Shown here one piece after another: positions 1-7,643 of a stretch of DNA of 64,000 nucleotides (the first letter of the stretch is position 1; each line of letters opens with the position of its first letter). The position numbers were made by a program, and so were the translations under genes. Under the pieces are notes generated by a model. It was not told where the DNA came from. It did no database searches and saw only the letters and a program-made list of their open reading frames with translations. This DNA comes from an uncultured Kiritimatiellota bacterium. Its GTDB lineage: Bacteria; Verrucomicrobiota; Kiritimatiellia; RFP12; UBA1067. Where the stretch lies: positions 1 through 64,000 of the forward strand of contig CAKULV010000003.1 of assembly GCA_934667425.1 (NCBI GenBank), in the 5' to 3' direction.

Positions 1-192
1 TGGGGCGACCTCGTGAAGCCCGCGCTCTCCTACAAGGGCGGCTTCATCGAGGTGCCGACGAAGCCGGGCCTCGGCATTGACGAGCTGAACGAAAAACTCA
101 TCAAGAAGCAGGCCTCAAGCGACTTCCCGCCGCCGTGGACGCCGACGAAGGAGTGGGACAGGGAGTGGTCGAACGACCGGAGATGGTCGTGA
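1..192 (+). CDS. C-terminal end of an enolase-superfamily sugar-acid dehydratase (partial)
   Basis: The frame is open from the first base to the TGA at 190-192, giving the last 63 residues of a protein whose start lies outside the window. The fragment contains KPGLGIDELNE followed by a tail ending in EWSNDRRWS. In the mandelate racemase/galactonate dehydratase branch of the enolase superfamily the C-terminus has the same pattern: a strand, a proline-glycine-leucine-glycine turn, then a Trp/Arg-rich tail. Those enzymes usually dehydrate aldonic or uronic acids in the cytoplasm. The catalytic barrel is not in the window, so the substrate cannot be read. The SDR and MFS genes downstream fit a sugar-acid pathway. 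Confidence 0.6.
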   Translation, partial: WGDLVKPALSYKGGFIEVPTKPGLGIDELNEKLIKKQASSDFPPPWTPTKEWDREWSNDRRWS

Positions 193-203
193 GGAGGGGT
201 GGG

Positions 204-253
204 TTTTAGGTTTCAGGTTTCAGGTTTCAGGTTAATAGGTTTCAGGTTTTAGG
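204..253. repeat. Tandem heptanucleotide repeat (TTTCAGG family)
   Basis: Between the stop at 192 and the next start at 263 there are seven or so units of a 7-base motif. Exact TTTCAGG copies lie at 211-217, 218-224, 225-231 and 240-246, with variant copies (TTTAGG, TTAATAGG, TTTTAGG) on the flanks. The last unit runs into the ribosome binding site of the next gene. Two other heptamer families occur at 3941-4017. Confidence 0.85.
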
Positions 254-262
254 AGTGGGGAT

Positions 263-1954
263 ATGCAAGGTGTGTTTCTTTCGGGGATTGCCGTGTTGGC
301 GCTCTGTGCCCCATTGCGAGGCGCGGATGCGGTTCCGTTTTGCGCGTTGCGTTTCGGCTACCGCTACACGCAGCCGGACAAGTGGCCCGAGATGCGGGCG
401 GCGCTTGCGAAGAACCGCGCCGCGTTCGACGAGGTGTGGTTCTCGACGGGCGTGACCTTCCCGCCGCTCGCCTGGCACGAGGAGCATGCGCGGCAGTGCG
501 CCGTGGCGGCTACCGACTTGCGGCGGATGGGCATTGTCCCGTCAATCGAGTTCCAGACGATCATCGGCCACACGGATCCCATCCTCGACGCGGGCGACTG
601 CTCCGGGCAGGACTGGGGGACGATGGTCTCCGCCGACGGGCTTGCCGCGAAGCGCTTGTCGTGTCCGCAGGACCCGAATCTCGTCGCCTATTTCGTCCGC
701 GTGGCCGAGCTCCATGCGGCGTGGAAGCCCGGCTCGGTCTGGGTTGACGACGACCTGTCCTACCGCAACCGCGCGCCGGTTAAGAAGCCGGAGAACCGGC
801 TTGCCGGATGCTTCTGCGACAGGTGCGTTTCCGGCTTCTCCGCGAAAGAGGGGCGCGCGTGGCCGCGTGGCGAATTGGCCAAGGCGATTCGCGAGGACGA
901 GACCGTGCGCAGACGGTGGGACGACTACTCGTGCGGGGTCATGGGCGAGCTGACCCGGGCGATTGCCGCCGCCGTCCACCGGATCTCGCCCGAGACCGTC
1001 ATGGGGTACCAGTACGGCGGCGTCCTTCAGCCCGCCATCCCGCGCGGGCTTTTCAGCGGCAGCGGCCTCCCCGTCCGCCTCCGTCCGGGCGCGGGCGCGT
1101 ACTGGGACACCGATGCACATCAGCAGCTCGGCAAGGCCTATAGCCTCCAGCACATGCTGCGTGACGTGCGCGGCGCGAGCTGGGTCGGCGCGTGCTGTCC
1201 CGAGATCGAGACGTGTCCGCGCACGTTCGCCTGCCGGACGCCGCAGGGCATCGTCCTGGAGGCCTTCGAGAACCTGGCGCTCGGAATGGACTTCGTCAGC
1301 ATGTTCGCGGCGGATGCGCGCACGGACGAGACGACGGACTTCTACGCGGGCAGCCTCTTCCCCCGCCTCGCGGCGGCGCACGGCTTCCTGAAGGGCTATC
1401 ACGCGGCGAACGCGGGGACGCGGCCGTGCGGCTTCACGGTGACGACGGGCGTACCGGCGAAACTCGTCGCCTGTCGCGGAGTGCCAATCGTTGGCGCAAC
1501 GGGGCGTTCCCTCGGAACACTTCCCGATGTCGCGTCGATCCCGGTGCGCATGGCGGGCTCCGGCTCTGTGGACACGCGCTCGCCGGACTACCAGACGCGC
1601 GTCATGCAGATTGCCTCGTCCACGGGCCTGACCAACTACTACGCCCGATGCGACAAGGCGTCGGGAGGACGCTTGCCCGTCATTTTCGAGAGGCCCGTGA
1701 TGGCATTTGCGATGCCGAGAGTGCGCGATGACGGGACGCTTGTGACGCTGGCCATCGTCAATGCCTCGATAGACCGGCAGGATCCTGTCGTCGTTCGCTT
1801 GCGCGGCGTTCCGGCGGACGTGAAGGTTGCGCTGTGGCATCAGCCTGAAGCCGATGGAGTCGTCGCGCTTGCCGTCGCGCGTCGCGCGGGCGAGACGCTC
1901 GTCCGCCTACCGCGCATCGGGGCCTGGGAATGCGGATACCTCTCTTTCAAGTGA
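263..1954 (+). CDS. Secreted glycoside-hydrolase-like protein of unknown specificity
   Basis: This protein has 563 residues. AGGAG at 251-255 precedes the ATG and a hydrophobic N-terminal signal peptide of about 20 residues follows, so export is likely. The body reads like a (beta/alpha)8 hydrolase: an early GYRYTQPDKW segment, an acidic VDDDLSYRNR loop after a strand, and a C-x-C-x2-C cluster (C183, C185, C188) just behind it. The same cysteine pattern occurs in the DUF4838 protein at 40775-43081. The C-terminal part looks like a beta-sandwich. I do not recognise a named family; the acidic loop is a candidate active site by position only. It is followed 25 bases later by an SDR gene and probably shares its transcript. 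Confidence 0.5.
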   Translation: MQGVFLSGIAVLALCAPLRGADAVPFCALRFGYRYTQPDKWPEMRAALAKNRAAFDEVWFSTGVTFPPLAWHEEHARQCAVAATDLRRMGIVPSIEFQTIIGHTDPILDAGDCSGQDWGTMVSADGLAAKRLSCPQDPNLVAYFVRVAELHAAWKPGSVWVDDDLSYRNRAPVKKPENRLAGCFCDRCVSGFSAKEGRAWPRGELAKAIREDETVRRRWDDYSCGVMGELTRAIAAAVHRISPETVMGYQYGGVLQPAIPRGLFSGSGLPVRLRPGAGAYWDTDAHQQLGKAYSLQHMLRDVRGASWVGACCPEIETCPRTFACRTPQGIVLEAFENLALGMDFVSMFAADARTDETTDFYAGSLFPRLAAAHGFLKGYHAANAGTRPCGFTVTTGVPAKLVACRGVPIVGATGRSLGTLPDVASIPVRMAGSGSVDTRSPDYQTRVMQIASSTGLTNYYARCDKASGGRLPVIFERPVMAFAMPRVRDDGTLVTLAIVNASIDRQDPVVVRLRGVPADVKVALWHQPEADGVVALAVARRAGETLVRLPRIGAWECGYLSFK

Positions 1955-1979
1955 GCAAGGGCATGGGAAGGAACTTGAT

Positions 1980-2684
1980 ATGCTCAAGGAAAAATTTGAC
2001 CTAACTGGAAAGGTCGCGCTTGTGACCGGTTCGGCGCGAGGCATCGGCAAGGCGATCGGCGATGCGTTCGAGGAATACGGCGCGAAGGTGATCCGCCACA
2101 ACACGAAGGTTTGCGACCTCGCCGACCCGGCGGCGATCGATCGGTTCTTCGACGCGCTTGCGGCACACGGCGAGCTGCCGGACATCCTCGTCGCGAACGC
2201 CTCGATCCAGGCGAAGATCCCGTGGACGGAGTTTCCGCTGGACGAGGCGCAGAGGGAGATGCAGGTCAACTTCTTCGCGACGCTGCGGATGTTCCAGCGG
2301 TGCTATCCGAAGATGAAGGCGCAGAAGTGGGGCCGGCTCATCGTGGTCGGCTCGGTGAACGAGCGCCGTCCGCATCCCGACATGTGCGTCTACGCGGCGA
2401 CGAAGAGTGCGCAGGAGAACCTCGTGCGCGGCATCGGGCGGCAGGTCGCGGCGGAGGGCATCACTGTCAACAACCTCTGCCCGGGGGTGTTCAACACCGA
2501 CCGGAACCGCGACTGCCTCGCCGACCCCGTCTACGGGCCGCGCGTGACGGCGGCGATCCCGCTGCACGACTACGCCGTGCCGGAGGACGCCGCCGGCGCG
2601 GCGCTGCTCCTTGCGTCCGACGCCGGGCGCTACATCACCGGCGCGACGCTGATGGTTGATGGGGGCCTGTCGATCCCCGGATGA
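1980..2684 (+). CDS. SDR-family NAD(P)-dependent oxidoreductase
   Basis: A 234-residue short-chain dehydrogenase of the classical FabG/KduD size. The Rossmann nucleotide motif TGSARGIG sits at about residues 16-23 and NAS replaces the usual NAG after strand 4. The catalytic triad is S125, Y138 and K142 (YAATK) with normal spacing. The start chosen is ATG 1980, with GGAAGGA just upstream; the frame stays open further upstream, but that stretch overlaps the preceding coding sequence and lies outside the fold. Members of this branch reduce or oxidise sugar acids and 3-ketoacyl groups. Placed beside a sugar-acid dehydratase fragment and an MFS carrier, a role in aldonate or uronate breakdown is a reasonable inference. 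Confidence 0.8.
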   Translation: MLKEKFDLTGKVALVTGSARGIGKAIGDAFEEYGAKVIRHNTKVCDLADPAAIDRFFDALAAHGELPDILVANASIQAKIPWTEFPLDEAQREMQVNFFATLRMFQRCYPKMKAQKWGRLIVVGSVNERRPHPDMCVYAATKSAQENLVRGIGRQVAAEGITVNNLCPGVFNTDRNRDCLADPVYGPRVTAAIPLHDYAVPEDAAGAALLLASDAGRYITGATLMVDGGLSIPG

Positions 2685-2689
2685 TTTGG

Positions 2690-2695
2690 TACAAT
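2690..2695 (+). promoter_or_regulatory. Putative -10 element for a leaderless MFS transcript
   Basis: TACAAT lies just past the SDR stop codon. The first base of the ATG at 2702 is seven bases from its end, where transcription would be expected to start. Only a weak -35 (CTGTCG, 2667-2672) lies at 17 bases. No Shine-Dalgarno sequence precedes 2702, which fits leaderless translation. Confidence 0.45.
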
Positions 2696-2701
2696 ATGGG
2701 C

Positions 2702-3940
2702 ATGAAGAAAATAGACTACAAGTGGACCGCGCTGCTCCTGCTGTGGGTGGCGTTCTTTCTCCAGCAGGGTACGCGGCAGCTTTTTGGCCCGTCTATTCCG
2801 GCGATATGCGGGTCGCTTGGCGTGGACAAGGTGGCCATCGGGGTGGTCGGTACGGTGTTCGCGATGATGTACGGCATATGCGTGCCGTTCGCCGGCATGA
2901 CGGCGGATCTCCTGAATCGCAAGTGGATGGTGACGAGTGGAGTGGCGATCTTCTGCTGCGGCATATTCCTCTCCGGCTTTGCGGCGTCGGTCGGCCTCCT
3001 CATACTGACGTACGGGATTCTGAACGGCTTTGGGCAGACCTTCTACTATCCGTCGGCGACATCAATCATATCGCAGCTGCACAGGGAATCGCGGGCTACC
3101 GCAATATCGATCCTGCAGCTGGGCCTTTACATCGGCATAGTCGGTTGCGGCGGCCTTGCAGGGTGGCTTGCGGGCAAGGGCGGGGAGAGCTGGCGGACGC
3201 CTTTCTGGATATTTGGCGGCATAGGTCTTGCGTGGGTCGCGGTCCTTGCGATCTTCCTCAGGGATACGAAGCCTGTTGTGGCGGCGGGAGCCGCTGACAG
3301 GCCGAAGATAACAGATGCGGTCAAGGCCGTCTTCTCGAAGCCGACGGCGATCTGCGTGATATTGGGCCTCGCGATGATGATCTATGTCGACATCGGGTTC
3401 AAGAACTGGATGCCGAGCCATCTCCAGGCGACGTTTCTGGATGACTGTCCATTCCTGAAGCAATGGTCTGGGCTGCATGCGGTCCTTTGGCATTACATCG
3501 GGGCGATCATCGGCGTTCTCGTCGGCAGCAGAATCGGCGATCGTTTCGTCAAGGTGCGTCCCGGCATTCGCCTTGAACTTGGCATTGCCGGTCTTGGCCT
3601 CGCGATTCCGTTCATTATCTGGATGGCGATGACGGGGTCGTTCTTCCAGTGCTGCCTTGCGATGTTTGGTTTCGGCATATTCCGTGGGGTATATGATTCG
3701 AACTTCATGGCCGCGTTCTTCGATGTCGTAAACCCTCGCTACCATGCCTCTGGCGTCGGCATCATGATGTGCATCGCGTTCCTCTTCGGATCGCTCTCGT
3801 CCACGGTGCTCCCCTGGATAGCGAAGATGCTCAACGGCAACATGGCCTATTCGATGTCGTCACTCGCCATATTCTACCTCGTTGGCGCGTCCATCATCCT
3901 CCTTGCCCGAGTCCGCTTCCTCAAGCGCGATAGGGATTAG
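2702..3940 (+). CDS. Major facilitator superfamily transporter
   Basis: A 412-residue integral membrane protein with about twelve hydrophobic spans. It has the usual MFS N-terminus (basic residues, then WTALLLLW and QQGTRQLFGPSIPAI) and the loop 2-3 signature in degenerate form (AGMTADLLNRKW). Short branched helices and an aromatic-rich second half resemble hexuronate and sialate type carriers, but the substrate is not readable. Two further in-frame ATGs exist: 2681, which overlaps the SDR stop as ATGA, and 2696. I chose 2702 because the protein then begins at the conserved basic-aromatic segment and sits exactly one start-site distance from the -10 box. Either way it is likely co-regulated with the SDR gene. 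Confidence 0.8.
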   Translation: MKKIDYKWTALLLLWVAFFLQQGTRQLFGPSIPAICGSLGVDKVAIGVVGTVFAMMYGICVPFAGMTADLLNRKWMVTSGVAIFCCGIFLSGFAASVGLLILTYGILNGFGQTFYYPSATSIISQLHRESRATAISILQLGLYIGIVGCGGLAGWLAGKGGESWRTPFWIFGGIGLAWVAVLAIFLRDTKPVVAAGAADRPKITDAVKAVFSKPTAICVILGLAMMIYVDIGFKNWMPSHLQATFLDDCPFLKQWSGLHAVLWHYIGAIIGVLVGSRIGDRFVKVRPGIRLELGIAGLGLAIPFIIWMAMTGSFFQCCLAMFGFGIFRGVYDSNFMAAFFDVVNPRYHASGVGIMMCIAFLFGSLSSTVLPWIAKMLNGNMAYSMSSLAIFYLVGASIILLARVRFLKRDRD

Positions 3941-3982
3941 TTGGTAGTTGGTAGTTGGTAGATGGTAGTTGGTAGTGGGCAG
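3941..3982. repeat. Tandem heptanucleotide repeat (TTGGTAG family)
   Basis: Six consecutive 7-base units start at the base after the MFS stop codon: TTGGTAG three times, ATGGTAG, TTGGTAG, TGGGCAG. A partial seventh unit follows. Confidence 0.85.
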
Positions 3983-3988
3983 TGGGAA

Positions 3989-4017
3989 TTTACGATTTAC
4001 GATTTTTCGATTTACGA
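3989..4017. repeat. Tandem heptanucleotide repeat (TTTACGA family)
   Basis: TTTACGA occurs at 3989-3995, 3996-4002 and 4011-4017, with an 8-base variant (TTTTTCGA) between. The array directly follows the TTGGTAG array. It is a different motif with the same period. Confidence 0.8.
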
Positions 4018-4060
4018 TTGCATTGGGCCATTTGGGCATTGATCCATTTGCGGGAGGGCG

Positions 4061-4082
4061 GTTGGGGACAATCGCCCCCAAC
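4061..4082. terminator. Inverted repeat, possible terminator after the MFS gene
   Basis: GTTGGGG (4061-4067) and CCCCAAC (4076-4082) form a perfect 7-base stem with an 8-base loop, placed between the MFS gene and the secY promoter. Only a weak pyrimidine run follows, so it may instead be a regulatory or repeat-derived hairpin. Confidence 0.35.
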
Positions 4083-4105
4083 TACATTTCCACACGGCCA
4101 TTTGC

Positions 4106-4134
4106 TTGATGTTTAAGCCGCCTTTTGATACAAT
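4106..4134 (+). promoter_or_regulatory. Strong sigma-70-type promoter for the secY operon
   Basis: TTGATG (4106-4111) and TACAAT (4129-4134) are separated by 17 bases, and a TG dinucleotide precedes the -10. The predicted leader is about 35 bases and contains GGAG (4162-4165) ahead of the secY ATG. Confidence 0.75.
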
Positions 4135-4175
4135 TCGGCATTCATACATCAAAAAGACAACGGAGCAGATAAAAA

Positions 4176-5570
4176 ATGGCGATGTGGAAAGGCTTTTCGA
4201 ACGCATTCAGGATTCCCGAACTGCGCAAGAAGATATTCATTACCCTGGGGCTGGTGGCGGTGTGCCGTCTCGTTTCGCAGATTCCCACCCCTGGCGTGGA
4301 CTGGCAGACGCTGCAGCGCACGATAGAGGATATCCGCACGTCTACGGGCGGCGGCGGCCTCTTCGATTGGTTCGAGGTGTTCACCGGCGGTGCGCTCGGG
4401 CAGTGCGCGATCGGCTTCCTCTCGATCTGGCCTTACATCTCCGCGCAGATCGTGATCCAGCTTCTTTCGTCCGTGATACCCTCCCTTGAGAAGCTCAAGA
4501 AGGAAGGCGAGAGCGGCAGGCAGCAGCTTGCGCAGATTACGCGTTACCTCACGATAGTGCTTTGCGTTGCGCAGTCCTGGGGCATCGCCACGGCCCTCAT
4601 GCATCCGCAGATGCTTTCGCCTGCGTTCGGCAACGTGCAGCTCGTCGTGAATCCGGGCCTGGGCTTCCAGCTGATGACGGTGATAGGCATGACTTCGGCG
4701 GCGCTCTTCGTCATGTGGCTTGCCGACCAGATCACAACGTTCGGCATCGGCAACGGCGCATCGCTCATAATCATGATCAACATCACGTCCCGTCTGCCCG
4801 AGGCGATATTCTCCGCGTGGGAGCGCTACTTCGGCTACAACGGCGTGGCGGCTACGCGTTCGCCTGTGGAGCTCGCCCTGCTCCTGCTCTTCGGCTTTGC
4901 CGTGGTGATGGGCACCGTGCTCCTTACGCAGGGCGTCCGCAAGGTCGCGATACACTCCACGCGGCGCAGCGTCAGCGGCGGCGCCACCTACGGCATGCAG
5001 CAGACGTTCATGCCGCTCCGCGTGAACTATACGGGCGTAATGCCGATCATCTTCGCGCAGCCCGTGCTCCAGATCCCGGGATTCCTCGCCCGCTACATTC
5101 CGTCGGATGCCTCCGGGTTCATGGGCTGGCTTCGCTCGTTCTTCCTGCAGCTTGCCGACATGAGCAGCCCCGTGCATCTCATTGTCTATGCGGCGTTCAT
5201 CATGTTCTTCGCGTTCTTCTGGGTCGCTACGCAGTTCAATGCGATAGACATCTCCGAAAACCTCAAGAAGGATGGCTCGTACGTGCCTGGGATCAGGCCG
5301 GGCCGCGCCACGGCGGAGTATCTTGACGAGCTGATGACGCGCATCACCCTCATTGGCGGCACGGGCCTTCTCGTGATCGCCCTCCTGCCGCAGGTGCTCA
5401 ACGGCGCAATGCAGGTGCCATGGGCCATCGCATCGTTCTTCGGCGGCACGTCCCTTCTGATCATCGTGGGCGTGGCGCTGGATACGCTGCGCATCATGGA
5501 GTCCCATCTGCTTGTGCGCAAGTACGACGGATTCCTTGCGCACGGAACGCTTCGCGGCCGTCACGGCTAA
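4176..5570 (+). CDS. secY: Preprotein translocase subunit SecY
   Basis: 464 residues with ten hydrophobic spans; SecY is the pore subunit of the SecYEG channel in the inner membrane. Diagnostic segments are the N-terminal PELRKKIFITLGLVAVCRL, the plug region around GGALGQCAIGFLSIWPYISA, and the cytoplasmic loop pair typical of SecY with QGVRKVAIHSTRR and MPLRVNYTGVMPIIFA. Length matches the family. ATG 4176 has GGAG ten bases upstream; the second in-frame ATG two codons on is a less likely start. In most bacteria secY sits in the spc ribosomal-protein operon. Here it has its own promoter and leads a run of unrelated genes (ACT protein, nagB, yihY). Confidence 0.97.
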   Translation: MAMWKGFSNAFRIPELRKKIFITLGLVAVCRLVSQIPTPGVDWQTLQRTIEDIRTSTGGGGLFDWFEVFTGGALGQCAIGFLSIWPYISAQIVIQLLSSVIPSLEKLKKEGESGRQQLAQITRYLTIVLCVAQSWGIATALMHPQMLSPAFGNVQLVVNPGLGFQLMTVIGMTSAALFVMWLADQITTFGIGNGASLIIMINITSRLPEAIFSAWERYFGYNGVAATRSPVELALLLLFGFAVVMGTVLLTQGVRKVAIHSTRRSVSGGATYGMQQTFMPLRVNYTGVMPIIFAQPVLQIPGFLARYIPSDASGFMGWLRSFFLQLADMSSPVHLIVYAAFIMFFAFFWVATQFNAIDISENLKKDGSYVPGIRPGRATAEYLDELMTRITLIGGTGLLVIALLPQVLNGAMQVPWAIASFFGGTSLLIIVGVALDTLRIMESHLLVRKYDGFLAHGTLRGRHG

Positions 5571-5587
5571 GAAGGGTGACCCAAGCC

Positions 5588-5860
5588 ATGGATAAGGTCG
5601 TCATTACGGTAGTTGGCAAGGATACGATAGGGATTCTCGCGAAGACCTGCACGTATCTTGCCGACAGTGGCGTAAACATCCTGGACATCTCCCAGACGAT
5701 CGTCCAGGATTACTTCAACATGATGATGATTGCGGACATGAAGGGCGCCACGAAGTCCTTTGACGTACTGGGCAGCGAGCTTGCCGAGATAGGCGAGAGG
5801 ATCGGCGTCCAGGTGAAGTGTCAGCGCGAAGAGATATTCGACAAGATGCATCGGATCTGA
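5588..5860 (+). CDS. ACT-domain protein, UPF0237 family
   Basis: A 90-residue single-domain protein lying 17 bases after secY. Its sequence follows the UPF0237 pattern closely: a VVGKDTIGILAK opening, the NILDISQTI strand-helix junction, MMMIADM, and the closing REEIFDKMHRI. ACT domains bind small ligands, often amino acids, and act as dimeric sensors. In this stand-alone family the ligand is not established to my knowledge. The start ATG 5588 gives the standard length and follows a GAAGGGTGA purine stretch. Co-transcription with secY and nagB is likely from spacing. Confidence 0.88.
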   Translation: MDKVVITVVGKDTIGILAKTCTYLADSGVNILDISQTIVQDYFNMMMIADMKGATKSFDVLGSELAEIGERIGVQVKCQREEIFDKMHRI

Positions 5861-5905
5861 AGTCCCGCCTTTGCGGCTCTTGGCTTTTGCTGAAAGGAAA
5901 CACAA

Positions 5906-6682
5906 ATGGAAATCGTAATCTGCAAAACGAAGGAAGAGGCGAGCCGCAAGGCCGCCGCGATGATCACCGCCGCCGTCAAGGCCAACCCGAAGATCGTGCT
6001 TGGTCTCGCGACCGGATCGACGCCCGTAGGCATGTACAAGGAGATGATCAAGGCCGTCAAGGCCAAGGAGGTCTCCTACAGCCAGGTTCGCACATGGAAC
6101 CTTGACGAGTACCTGGGGCTTGCCGGGACGCACGACCAGAGCTACCGCTATTTCATGAACACGAACCTGTTCGACTCCATCGACATCAAGAAGTCCAACA
6201 CGCACGTGCTCAACGGCCTCGCCAAGGATTGGCGCAAGGAAGTGAAGGCGTACGAGGCCGCGATCAAGAAGGCCGGCGGCATCGACATACAGGTTCTCGG
6301 CATCGGTTCGGACGGGCACATCGCGTTCAATGAGCCGGGTTCTTCGCTTTCGTCGCGCACCCGCCTCGTGTCCCTCACCCCGCAGACCATCAAGGACAAC
6401 TCCCGCTTCTTCAAGAAGGCCGCAGACGTGCCGAAGCAGGCCCTCTCCATGGGCGTCGGTTCCATCATGGAGGCCAAGAAGATCATCCTCCTCGCGTTCG
6501 GCAAGAACAAGGCCGATGCGGTTGCCGCCGCTGTTGAGGGCGGTGTATCGCAGTTCTGCACGGCCTCTGCGCTCCAGATGCACGAGGATGCCTGGTTCTT
6601 CTGCGACGAGGAGGCCGCCTCCAGGCTGAAGCTCAAGAAGTACTATGCGTGGCGCGCGGAAAGCGAACTCGCCCGCGGCTGA
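5906..6682 (+). CDS. nagB: Glucosamine-6-phosphate deaminase
   Basis: 258 residues. It converts glucosamine 6-phosphate to fructose 6-phosphate plus ammonia, the last dedicated step of amino-sugar catabolism, in the cytoplasm. Phosphate-binding GLATGSTPVGMY is at residues 33-44. The active-site set known from E. coli NagB is present: D67 (NLDEY), D136 and H138 (GSDGHIAFNEPGSS) and E143. AAAGGAAA precedes the ATG. It fits the use of N-acetylhexosamines that the GH109-type enzyme on the far side of the window could release. No nagA or GlcNAc kinase is in the window. The next gene overlaps its 3' end by 38 bases. Confidence 0.95.
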   Translation: MEIVICKTKEEASRKAAAMITAAVKANPKIVLGLATGSTPVGMYKEMIKAVKAKEVSYSQVRTWNLDEYLGLAGTHDQSYRYFMNTNLFDSIDIKKSNTHVLNGLAKDWRKEVKAYEAAIKKAGGIDIQVLGIGSDGHIAFNEPGSSLSSRTRLVSLTPQTIKDNSRFFKKAADVPKQALSMGVGSIMEAKKIILLAFGKNKADAVAAAVEGGVSQFCTASALQMHEDAWFFCDEEAASRLKLKKYYAWRAESELARG

Positions 6683-7643
6683 AGGCTGGCGCGGAAAGGC
6701 GAAGGCCCTGCTGCGCGGCCTTGTCGGGAATTTCCTCGACGCCCGCTGCAGTCTGCACGCCGCAGGGTTGACGTATTTCACCCTGCTTTCGCTCGTGCCG
6801 ATCCTTTGCCTTTCCCTGCTTCTCGCCAAGGTGTGCGGCGTCGGCGACATCGCCCGCACCCAGATCAACCGCAGTCTTGATGCGTACATCACGCAGGTTG
6901 AGACCTCGCAGGACGATGTCGTGATCCCCGGCGGCATCTCGCCCGAAGCCCTCAAGGAGCGGACGGATGCCGCAAAGGCGCTTGCGTCGCAGGCGCGGCG
7001 CATTTCGAACCACCTGCTTGACCGCGCCGCGCAGTTCGACGCCTCCACGCTCGGATGGGTTGGACTCGGAACACTGTCGTGGATGGTCATCTGCACTTTC
7101 GGCATGGTGGAGACCTCCATGAACGAGATATGGCGGGTGAAGGCGTCTCGTCCGCTGTGGAAGCGCTGCGTACTCTACCTTCTCGTGACGATAGTGTCTC
7201 CGATACTTGCCGCCCTTGCGCTGTCGATGCCGCTTCTCAATGCCGTGAAGGCAATTCTTGAAGGCGCCGCCGGATACATCCCATACTCCAGGTGGTTCAT
7301 GGATCTTCTGGTCGCGCTGCTCTTCTCCAGGCTTCTCTCGCTGCTTGTTACGTTCTGCTTCGCCGCATTGTCGTTTGGGTTCTTCTACAAGTTCATGCCG
7401 TTCTGCCGGGTTCGTGCGAAGTGGGCCCTGCTGGCGGGCGCGGTGATTGCGCTGGTGTTTGGCCTGTGGCTGAAGGTCTGCATAATCGCCCAGGTCGGCG
7501 TGGCTAACTGTTCGGCGCTGTATGGCTCCTTCGCCTTCTTGCCGATCGTTCTCGCGTGGCTCTACATATCGTGGCAGATAATACTTGCGGGTTCAGTTCT
7601 CTCATGCCAGCTGCAGTCCATATTCTCCTCCTCGGAAGCCTGA
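6645..7643 (+). CDS. yihY: YihY/BrkB-family inner membrane protein
   Basis: 332 residues with about six membrane spans. The N-terminal LHAAGLTYFTLLSLVPILCL segment is the hallmark of the YihY (UPF0761) family, once misnamed ribonuclease BN. Further family features are the helix holding YLLVTIVSPILAALAL and the YGSFAFLPIVLAWLYISWQI ending. The molecular function is not settled. Translation starts inside nagB (38-base overlap), so the two are probably coupled. An insertion of about 60 hydrophilic residues after the first span is larger than in typical members. Confidence 0.88.
   Translation: MRGARKANSPAAEGWRGKAKALLRGLVGNFLDARCSLHAAGLTYFTLLSLVPILCLSLLLAKVCGVGDIARTQINRSLDAYITQVETSQDDVVIPGGISPEALKERTDAAKALASQARRISNHLLDRAAQFDASTLGWVGLGTLSWMVICTFGMVETSMNEIWRVKASRPLWKRCVLYLLVTIVSPILAALALSMPLLNAVKAILEGAAGYIPYSRWFMDLLVALLFSRLLSLLVTFCFAALSFGFFYKFMPFCRVRAKWALLAGAVIALVFGLWLKVCIIAQVGVANCSALYGSFAFLPIVLAWLYISWQIILAGSVLSCQLQSIFSSSEA

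Noticed and set aside
4149..5564. A 471-codon minus-strand frame opposite secY
   Set aside because: secY is unambiguous in the other direction, and the antisense translation is rich in His, Arg and Glu without domains.
5861..5905. Small CCGC/GCGG hairpin between the ACT gene and nagB
   Set aside because: A 4-bp stem with a weak T-run. It is too slight to call a terminator inside what otherwise looks like an operon.
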